Assembly (NCBI RefSeq): GCF_026810365.1
Contig: NZ_CP113948.1
Coordinates: forward strand, 2,939,001-3,003,000
Reading direction: 5' to 3'
Source of the DNA: Flavobacterium praedii
Lineage (GTDB): Bacteria > Bacteroidota > Bacteroidia > Flavobacteriales > Flavobacteriaceae
DNA: 64,000 bases
Below are positions 48,302 to 56,500 of this stretch, one piece after another. Under the pieces are notes generated by a model. The model worked only from the letters and a program-made list of their open reading frames with translations. It had not been told where the DNA came from and ran no database searches. The translations under genes and the position numbers were made by a program. Within the stretch, counting starts at the first letter, position 1. Every line of letters starts with the position of its first letter.

Positions 48302-49297
48302 CAACTTGAATTAATTATGAAAATTCACAAGACTTAAAACGCAAAATAGCAGTAGAAACAAAATCTATAAAGAATATATTTTAACCATTTTTCAATAAAA
48401 CTCAAAATATAGAAAATAATACTATTCTAGAAACGACTTCCTTTTAAGTGAGGGATAGATGGCAATGTCATTAATTTAAAGGTTTCTCACTACGCTTTTT
48501 CAAAATATAACTCTCGCAAAGACGCGAAGACGCAAAGAAATAGCTCTTAACTTGGCGACTTGGCGAGAAAAAACAAAGCTTAACTTAATGACTTTGGGAT
48601 AGTCGGCAATGTCATTATGTTAAGGGTTTCTCACTACGCTTTTTCAAAATATAACTCTCGCAAAGACGCGAAGACGAAAAGAAATAGCTCTTAACTTGGC
48701 GACTTGGCGAGAAAAAACAAAGCTTAACTTAATGACTTTGGGATAGTCGGCAATGTCATTATGTTAAGGGTTTCTCACTACGCTTTTTCAAAATATAACT
48801 CTCGCAAAGACGCGAAGACGCAAAGAAATAGCTCTTAACTTGGCGACTTGGCGAGAAAAAACAAAGCTTAACTTAATGACATTGGGATAGTCGGCAATGT
48901 CATTATGTTAAGGGTTTCTCACTACGCTTTTTCAAAATATAACTCTCGCAAAGACGCGAAAACGCGAAGAAATAGCTCTTAACTTGGCATCTTGGCGAGA
49001 AAAAACAAAGCTTAACTTAATGACATTGGGATAGACGGAAGCTACCGAAGTAGCACGGATAGCCCGACCGCATTGTAGAAAGGGAGCGAATAAGCGGTGT
49101 CTAATTTAGGTCACTTTATTTTATGGTGGCACTCCCCAAAAACTTTTTTACAAATAATATTTTTTTTATCAGAAAAGGATAAAAAACTACGAAATCGTTT
49201 TTTATTTATTTTTATTGGCAATTTTTTTTTAAATTTATATCAAACTAAATGATTATCAGTGCTATATTATATTTCTCACTTTTAAAAATAAATAATT
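48302..49297. other. Gene-free 1-kb repeat region
   Basis: Almost 1 kb without a credible gene. It is dominated by the four 144-bp tandem repeats (48453-49028). To their right is a GC-richer patch with GAAGCTACCGAAGTAGCACG, in which GCTAC and GTAGC form a short stem. The remainder is A/T-rich upstream DNA of the membrane-protein gene at 49298. Confidence 0.6.
48453..49028. repeat. Four tandem 144-bp repeats
   Basis: Exact 144-bp period: the marker GGATAG occurs at 48453, 48597, 48741, 48885 and again at 49029. Units differ by only a few bases. Each unit carries CTCTCGCAAAGACGCGAAG and CTTAACTTGGCGACTTGGCG, the latter with an internal GGCGACTTGGCG repeat. All frames are closed within each unit, so it is a non-coding minisatellite. 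Confidence 0.95.
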
Positions 49298-49735
49298 ATG
49301 AAAGTAAAAAAAGAAATTAAAAATGGATATTTCATTTTTATATCAGTTGGAATCTTTTTTCTGTTAATGGAGTTTCTTGGTTTATCCAATGTTTTCTATT
49401 TGAGATTAATTAATATGTTTTTTATAATTTACGCAGTAAATGACACGCTTCAATTTAGGATTAAACATAGAAAATTCAATTTTGTACGCAATGCTGTGGC
49501 TGCAATGACTACATCCATTATTGGAGTAACTTTGAGCATAATTGGACTCTTTATATATAGTTACATAAGAGGTGGAGACAAATATATTCAACAATTATCA
49601 GAAACTTTTTTATTTGGCGGACACCCTTCCATAAACATGTATTGTATAACTTTATTTTTTGAGGGAATTGCTTCATCTGTTATTATTACCATGTTACTGA
49701 TGCTGTATTATAATGACAAATTTATAGCAGATTAA
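49298..49735 (+). CDS. Hypothetical membrane protein with four predicted TM segments
   Basis: Not recognised. The 145 residues begin with a basic MKVKKEIKNG and form four hydrophobic segments (about 11-29, 33-50, 66-90 and 112-137). The loop FRIKHRKFNFVRN between segments 2 and 3 is positive and probably cytoplasmic. No catalytic motif is visible. It lies between the repeat/IS patch and bioB, in the bioB direction, with about 100 bp and a separate bioB promoter between them. Confidence 0.7.
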   Translation: MKVKKEIKNGYFIFISVGIFFLLMEFLGLSNVFYLRLINMFFIIYAVNDTLQFRIKHRKFNFVRNAVAAMTTSIIGVTLSIIGLFIYSYIRGGDKYIQQLSETFLFGGHPSINMYCITLFFEGIASSVIITMLLMLYYNDKFIAD

Positions 49736-49804
49736 ACTGATTTTAAAACTATTCAGAGTAAGTCTTTTTAAGACGACTGCTTTGCATCTTTAGAACAATT
49801 TGAT

Positions 49805-49812
49805 TACTTTTG
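49805..49812 (+). promoter_or_regulatory. Promoter -7 element of bioB
   Basis: TACTTTTG matches TAnnTTTG. It contains the TTG that would be the alternative start of an eight-codon longer bioB, which argues for the ATG at 49834. Confidence 0.6.
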
Positions 49813-49833
49813 AGCCATCAAAAAAAAGGATCA

Positions 49834-50919
49834 ATGAGCATCACAAAACACAACTGGACAAAAGAAGAAATTATTTCAATATACAATAAACCAATGATGG
49901 ATTTGCTTTTTGAAGCAGCAACTATTCATCGCGAACACCATGACCCAAATGTAGTACAGGTTTCTACTTTGGTATCTATAAAAACAGGTGGCTGTTCTGA
50001 AGATTGCGGGTATTGCCCACAAGCAGCTCGATATGACACAGGAGTTGAAGGTAATAATTTGATGTCTGTAAATCAAGTTAAAGATCAAGCAATCCAAGCA
50101 AAATCAGGAGGTTCGTCCCGTGTGTGCATGGGAGCAGCGTGGAGAAATGTAAAAGATGGACCAGAATTTGACCAAGTTTTAGAAATGGTTCGTACCATTA
50201 ACAAAATGGATATGGAGGTTTGTTGTACCTTGGGTATGATTACCGAAAATCAAGCACAACGTTTATCAGAAGCCGGTTTATACGCCTATAATCATAATTT
50301 GGATACTTCAGAAGATTACTATAAAGAAGTGATTTCAACACGTGGTTTTGAAGATCGTTTACAAACTATAGAAAATGTACGCAAAACTAATGTTACAGTT
50401 TGTAGTGGTGGAATTATAGGAATGGGCGAAAGTATCGAGGATAGAGCAGGAATGCTCGTTGCCCTTTCTACTTTATATCCACAACCGGAATCAACACCGA
50501 TCAATGCATTGGTTCCTGTAGAAGGAACACCAATGGAGAACGAAAAACCAGTAGATATTTGGGAAATGATCCGAATGGTAGCTACTACCAGAATTGTAAT
50601 GCCAGAAACACAAGTACGTTTATCTGCTGGGAGAATGAATATGAGTCGTGAGGGACAAGCAATGTGTTTCTTAGCTGGAGCCAACTCTATTTTTGCTGGA
50701 GACAAATTGTTAACTACACCAAATCCAGACGTAAATGAAGACATGAAGATGTTTGATTTATTGGGATTGAAACCTCAAAAACCTTTTACTAAAGTAGCAC
50801 AGCGTCCGACAGTTGAAGCCGTAGATTCGCAATTTGAATCACTTGGTGAAAAACCAAAATGGACCCGACCAAATCATACAATTGAGAAAAATTTAGAAGC
50901 CTCTATTAAAGGAAAATAA
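49834..50919 (+). CDS. bioB: Biotin synthase
   Basis: Radical SAM enzyme (361 residues) that inserts sulphur into dethiobiotin. The [4Fe-4S] motif is C54-x3-C58-x2-C61 (GGCSEDCGYCPQAA). Further conserved parts are VCMGAAWRN, CCTLGMI, YNHNLDTS, TVCSGGIIGMGE and NALVPVEGTP; the [2Fe-2S] ligand Arg lies in VRLSAGR. The ATG at 49834 is used because the longer frame starts at a TTG inside the promoter -7 element. It is separated from bioA/bioD by 11 kb. Confidence 0.96.
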   Translation: MSITKHNWTKEEIISIYNKPMMDLLFEAATIHREHHDPNVVQVSTLVSIKTGGCSEDCGYCPQAARYDTGVEGNNLMSVNQVKDQAIQAKSGGSSRVCMGAAWRNVKDGPEFDQVLEMVRTINKMDMEVCCTLGMITENQAQRLSEAGLYAYNHNLDTSEDYYKEVISTRGFEDRLQTIENVRKTNVTVCSGGIIGMGESIEDRAGMLVALSTLYPQPESTPINALVPVEGTPMENEKPVDIWEMIRMVATTRIVMPETQVRLSAGRMNMSREGQAMCFLAGANSIFAGDKLLTTPNPDVNEDMKMFDLLGLKPQKPFTKVAQRPTVEAVDSQFESLGEKPKWTRPNHTIEKNLEASIKGK

Positions 50920-50937
50920 TTTTTTCTAAACTAAAAT

Positions 50938-50970
50938 GAATCCCCATTTTCGCTTTGAAAATGGGGATTC
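50938..50970. terminator. Terminator of bioB
   Basis: GAATCCCCATTTT (50938-50950) pairs perfectly with 50958-50970 around a 7-nt loop, followed by T-rich DNA. It also serves the convergent gene at 50988. Confidence 0.85.
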
Positions 50971-50987
50971 TTTGTTTATTACATCAA

Positions 50988-53417
50988 TCAAAATACTACT
51001 TTATTTATGTAAGTCTCCCTATTATCCAAATAAGTCTTTACAATTAGAATTTGATGCTTAAACATCGCATTTGAGACAACTAATTGTGCACTGTTTATTT
51101 GCTCCTTTTGAAATAACAAATTACCTTTTAAATCATAAATCAAAACTTTTGAAATATTTCCTTCTTCAGCATTAATTTGCAATTGGCTATCGTGAACACT
51201 AATTTTTATATCGTCATTGGAGTGATCAAAAGGATCTGGTTTTGAAATTGATTTTTTAACGGATGAAAACCGCAAAACAAAACGATTATCAAATGTTCCT
51301 TTTTGGGTCGAAAAAGAATAGGAACTCAACTTTAAATCGTGCAAAATTGAAGTCTCTTTATCTTCTAAATAAATTTTTTGGTTCTCAAACAAACCATCAG
51401 TTTCATCCAATTTAATTGTAAAAGCACCTTCATTAGATGATTTATAGCCTAAAGGTACGATATCAGATTTTGCAAATGGCAAAGATCTTCCTTGTATTAC
51501 TAAATTTGCCGCACCAATTATACTATAAAAATCAAGATTACTATCATTATTTATACTCAAACCATCAAATGAAATGCCAAATTCATTAGTTGCATTTGTT
51601 ATATATCCTATTAATAATTGTCTAAATGCTCCATCCGAATTTGTTAAATTCAACCAAATTCTATGCTTTTTTAATTTTATTGATTTTACTCCTTTAAAAA
51701 ATTGCTGATTGCTATTGTCTTTTGATACTCTCATTTTGTTATTAAAAACAACGGGGCCATCTCCAACAGAACTCAAAACAAAAAAAGATTGGCCGGAAGC
51801 TATAGTGCCAAACGGTTTTTCACCCCCACTTGAAGCAGCTACGCCACCTAAAATAGAATAAGATGCAAAATCAGATTCGGAATATTTATTATTGGCAATA
51901 CTCGTATTATGACTCCAAAAACGCAAAGTCCCTTCAAGCCTAGAATGATTAATACTGTTTTCTAACAAAAATTCATCTGCATTTAAACCTGAAGGATATG
52001 GGTTACCAATTAAGTTTCCATAACCATTTGGACCCACTGCTAAAGGTGTAATGTTATTATTTGGTGTTCCTATAAATTCTACAGATTGAATATAAGTAGG
52101 AGCTGTTGGAATAGGCCAAAAAGGAGGTTTTGGCACACGAATGATATATCCAACTCCAGGTGTCATTATTCCATCATCATAAGTCCAGTCATCTGCATTA
52201 CAGTCATACCTATAATATTTATCAGGAAGTGTATTTGGTGACAATAGCTTAGCAGTTTGACCAGATACTGGTGAAGACCAATAGGTATAATCAAAATTCC
52301 TCATTGGTTGACTATTGCGTTTATAGACAATAGCACCTGAATTTATTGCATTATCATTGACTTGAACTAAACTTGCATCATTTTCAAACGTTAAAACACC
52401 TTTTACATCCAATCCATTTTCAAGCTTTAATACCACACCAGAATTAACGGTAACCTTACTATCTGAATCAATTGTACAAGAACAAGCCTCAATATTCGAA
52501 TCAATAATACAATCGGTTAAATAGCGAATATTTTTGTTCGCAGTAGGCAAACCATTTGACCAATTACCATTATAAAGAGTTTCAAGAGGCGAAACTTTAA
52601 TAATATTGGATGAAACCTTATTTTTACAACTATTAACCGCATTTAATCTAACATAATAAGTTCCCCCTGCAACCATTCCAGAAATAGTGGTAAACAAAAC
52701 ATTACCTAATTCTTTATTCTGATAGCCTACTAGCCTATTTACAAATTCAGAATCAGTTGCTACATCAATAAAATAATTAGTAGTATACAAAGTATTTGAC
52801 CAATTAACCACAAAAGAAGTAGCAGTACAATTAAGACTAGTTTCCTGCAATAAAGGTATTGGAGGTTCATTACAGGATACTGAACCTTTAAACTCAAAAT
52901 CATTAACACTAAAAGTACCAGTACCCGCAATAGCAGCCCATGCATACAATCGAAACGTAATCGGTTTTGAAATATTCTGAAAAATAGGATTCAATAAAGA
53001 AACAACTGATCCGTTTGAACCAACAAAGCCAATATCCGAAACAAAATCATCAACACTAGATCTAAAAGCAAAAATTGTTGGTCCGTTAACCGAAGTTTGA
53101 CCAGTATATTGAAAACTAATAAAATCAATCTTTTGATCTGAATTTGGACTTAATATAAATTCAAAATAAGCGTCAGGATCTATTTTTACCGTATTCCAAC
53201 TTTTAGCATCATATCGATTATTCGCATCTACACCAATAACACCAACACCTCTGCTAATACCTGAGGCATCAATATTAGGATCAGTCTCTTGCCCAAAAGT
53301 ATAAGGATTTGAATTATTAGAATTAACGCCTGTTATAGAATTTCTAAATATATTTTGTGCAGAAGACAAATTTAAAAAGAACAAAAACAAAGGCAGGTAA
53401 GAAAAAGAGAATCTCAT
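50988..53417 (-). CDS. T9SS type A surface protein sharing a C-terminal module with its neighbour
   Basis: Secreted protein of 809 residues. Signal peptide ends LSSAQ (residue 20). An N-terminal beta-rich region (about 25-185; a VGVIGVDANNRYDAKSWNT segment) is followed by an FN3-like domain (about 190-280; FVVNWSNTLYTTNYFIDVATD) and a module of about 450 residues (about 285-735) with TYWSSPVSGQTAKLLSPNTL, GYIIRVPKP and NLIGNPYPSG. The C-terminal 75 residues (KVLIYDLKGNLLFQKEQINS) fit a T9SS sorting domain. The 450-residue module recurs, closely similar, in the next gene. No enzymatic residues are recognised; a surface or matrix role is inferred. Confidence 0.85.
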   Translation of the reverse strand: MRFSFSYLPLFLFFLNLSSAQNIFRNSITGVNSNNSNPYTFGQETDPNIDASGISRGVGVIGVDANNRYDAKSWNTVKIDPDAYFEFILSPNSDQKIDFISFQYTGQTSVNGPTIFAFRSSVDDFVSDIGFVGSNGSVVSLLNPIFQNISKPITFRLYAWAAIAGTGTFSVNDFEFKGSVSCNEPPIPLLQETSLNCTATSFVVNWSNTLYTTNYFIDVATDSEFVNRLVGYQNKELGNVLFTTISGMVAGGTYYVRLNAVNSCKNKVSSNIIKVSPLETLYNGNWSNGLPTANKNIRYLTDCIIDSNIEACSCTIDSDSKVTVNSGVVLKLENGLDVKGVLTFENDASLVQVNDNAINSGAIVYKRNSQPMRNFDYTYWSSPVSGQTAKLLSPNTLPDKYYRYDCNADDWTYDDGIMTPGVGYIIRVPKPPFWPIPTAPTYIQSVEFIGTPNNNITPLAVGPNGYGNLIGNPYPSGLNADEFLLENSINHSRLEGTLRFWSHNTSIANNKYSESDFASYSILGGVAASSGGEKPFGTIASGQSFFVLSSVGDGPVVFNNKMRVSKDNSNQQFFKGVKSIKLKKHRIWLNLTNSDGAFRQLLIGYITNATNEFGISFDGLSINNDSNLDFYSIIGAANLVIQGRSLPFAKSDIVPLGYKSSNEGAFTIKLDETDGLFENQKIYLEDKETSILHDLKLSSYSFSTQKGTFDNRFVLRFSSVKKSISKPDPFDHSNDDIKISVHDSQLQINAEEGNISKVLIYDLKGNLLFQKEQINSAQLVVSNAMFKHQILIVKTYLDNRETYINKVVF

Positions 53418-53519
53418 ATAAAACTGTATTTAAAATAAACAATATATTACTTAATAAAATTATAAAAAATAATTTATATTCTTACAATTCTTAATACTAT
53501 TTAAATACCGTTAAAAAAA

Positions 53520-53545
53520 ATCCCATTCACTAATGTGAATGGGAT
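53520..53545 (-). terminator. Terminator of the 1782-residue surface protein gene
   Basis: ATCCCATTCAC (53520-53530) pairs perfectly with GTGAATGGGAT (53535-53545) around a TAAT loop. Eight T follow on the minus strand. Confidence 0.88.
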
Positions 53546-53569
53546 CATTATTAATATGTTTTATAATTC

Positions 53570-56500
53570 CTAATTTTTATAAATAATCTCCTTTGTTACC
53601 CATTTTCCTTCGATTAATTGGGTCATAACAATTAAAAACTGATCACTAGCATTTAAGTCTGGCACAATAAACTCATTACTATTCACAGCATTATTTTGAT
53701 ATAATAATCTTCCTCTTAGATCATATACCATAACCTTAGCCATAGTCATTTCAAAAGAATTAATTTTAATTTGATGATCCTTAACAGACACAACTAATGC
53801 TTTTTCAACTTTAGTAAACGATGGGTTCTCTAGATTTGGACTTGAAGGATCAACTACAACTGGTGGATCAACCACTACTGGTGGAACTACTACAACTGGA
53901 GGATCTATCACTACTGGTGGAACTACTACAATTGGAGGATCTACCACTACTGGTGGTACAACTACAACTGGAGGATCTATCACTACTGGTGGTACAACAA
54001 CAATCGGTGGGTCTACCACTACTGGTGGAACAACTACAACCGGTGGATCTACCACTACTGGCGGAACAACTACAACTGGTGGATCTACAACTATAGGAGG
54101 ATCAACTACAACTGGTGGATCTACAACTACAGGTGGATCAACTACAACTGGCGGAACAACTACAACCGGTGGATCTACCACTACTGGTGGAACAACTACA
54201 ACTGGAGGATCTACCACTACTGGTGGAACAACTACAACCGGTGGGTCTACTACTACTGGTGGAACAACTACAACAATATTATCAGTATATCGCAATATAA
54301 ATCGATTATTAAAAGTTCCTTTAAGCGTAGTAAATGTATAGGGACCTTGTTTTAAGTTCTGAATTAAATGACTTTCTGTATCTTCAATGTAAACGTCTTG
54401 ATTCACTAAAACACCGTCTACTTGATCAATACTTATTGTAAAATTACCATCCACGTTTGTTTTATAACCCAAAGGCACTTTATCCGTATTTACGAACGGT
54501 ACTGGACGCCCTTGAATAACTAAATTCATGTTTTCATTTACACTATAAAAATCAATATAATCATTTCCATCAAAACTCACTCCATCAAACGCTTTATCAA
54601 GACCAAGAGTTGCTCCTGATACATATCCCACTAACATTTGTTTGAATGCCCCTTGTTTATTAGTCAAATTCAGCCAAACACGGTTTTTTTCTTTAGAACT
54701 ACTTTTCGATTTGGTACCTCTATAGAATTGTGCATTTTTACCCGAATCATCAACTCGCATTTTATTATCAAAAGTAACAAATCCATCAGAACCAAGACCT
54801 GGTAATGAATTCACAAAAAATGATTGACCCGCAGCAATATTACCATCAGGTTTATTGATATCTTGCCGTACATCGCCAGCATCAAATTTTCCATTATTAT
54901 TATTATCGATATAATTACCCATCGTATTGGTACCACCAACCCCATTATAAGCAGCAAAATCAGATGACGAATATTGATTGTTCGTAATTACTGTGTTGTG
55001 TGTCCAAAGATAAATAGTACCATCAAGTTCATTACTATTAGCAGCCATAAAATCATCTGCACTCATAGCTGAAGGATATGGGTTACCAATTAAATTACCA
55101 TGACCGATTGGACCAACTGCTAAAGGCAAAATTTTATTATTTGGAGTTCCTTCAAATTGGACAGACTGAATATAAGTAGGAGCAGTAGGTATAGGCCAAA
55201 AATTAGGTTTTGGAACACGAATGATATATCCAACTCCAGGTTTCATCATTCCATCATCAAAAGTCCAGTTATCTGCATTACAGTCATACCTATAATATTT
55301 ATCAGCAAGCGTATTTGGAGACAATAGTTTAGCTGTTTGACCAGTTACTGGTGAAGACCAATAGGTATAATCAAAATTCTTCATTGCTGTCGAATTTCGC
55401 CTGTAAATTATCTTTCCATTATTTACGGCATTATCATTCACCTGAATTAAACTTGAATTATTCTCAAAAGTTAAAGTACTAGATGGATCAACTGTTAATC
55501 CATTTTCAATATGCAAAATAGCATTTGAATTTTTATCTACTAAATATCCTGCGCTTCCCACTGGAGTTCCCACTACCACATTTACACCTGGATTGATTTG
55601 AACAGAACAAGCGTTTATTGGAGTTACCATTGTTACACTGCTTGATGAACCAATTGCAAAGACAGCTTTTTTAGTATTATTCGGAGCCAAATTATCCCAA
55701 GTTAAACCACCATCTGTCGTTGTAGTAATCGGCACAGAAATAGTTGCAGTATTAGAATTCAAACTTGGTGTACCGCAACTACTTACTGCTCTAGCTCTAG
55801 CATAATAAGTAACTCCCGGTGTCAATCCGTTTACAATTACCGATTCAGTAGGATTTAATGAAGGTGATACCGAAATATTTTGATAACCTGGTATAAAAGT
55901 TAAAAATAGTGGATCTGTAGAAACATCAAAACGATAATTGGCAATATTTGGAATAGGTGTCCATGTAGCATTAGCCGAGATATCACCACAATTTAATACA
56001 ACATTATTTAGAACTGGCGCAACTGGTGTAGAATTAACTTGTACCGCTTGTTGTGCAGATACAGATCCTCCACAACCTCCAGTAATTGTGTAAATAATAT
56101 TAGTAGTTCCTGCCGAAACTCCTGTTACCAGTCCAATAGTATTCACAGTAGCTACTGCAGTATCACTACTACTCCAAGCTCCTGTACCTCCGCCTAAAAC
56201 TACTGTATTTATAGCATAAGTTGTAGTTTCAGTAACACATAAATTACTTATACCCGATACTGAAGCAATGCTTGCATTTGGACTAATTGATGTAATATTT
56301 ATCGGTAAACTATCAGAACATCCTACTGCATCAACACTATTTAATGTATAAGTTCCAGAATCCAAAGCAGTACGACTCAATGTTGTTGCATTATCTGTCC
56401 AAGAAACATCCAAAACGTTAACATTTACGGGCACATTTGCACCAGATTGATACAAATCAATTGTCTTTGAATATAGTAGATTATTGGATACGTCGAAAAG

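Larger units (their letters stand above)
47382..48318 (+). mobile_element. Complete IS982-family insertion sequence
   Basis: Perfect 23-bp terminal inverted repeats at 47382-47404 and 48296-48318 (core TTCAAGTTGCTAGTT) enclose one intact transposase gene, a 937-bp element. The transposase stop codon lies inside the right repeat. No target-site duplication is obvious in the flanking bases. It sits 192 bp after the IS110 transposase stop. Confidence 0.9.

Noticed and set aside
48302..48318. Target-site duplication of the IS982 element
   Set aside because: Flanking bases on the two sides do not match; none could be supported.
48453..49028. Possible CRISPR array
   Set aside because: The repeating unit is 144 bp with no variable spacers and no cas genes nearby; it is a tandem minisatellite.
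49810..49833. bioB start at TTG 49810
   Set aside because: The TTG is part of a TAnnTTTG promoter element, and the ATG at 49834 gives the usual N-terminus.
53821..54300. Leu/Gln-rich plus-strand open frames opposite the Pro-Val stalk
   Set aside because: Shadow translation of the 18-bp minisatellite; no start context, no homology, fully inside the 1782-residue gene.
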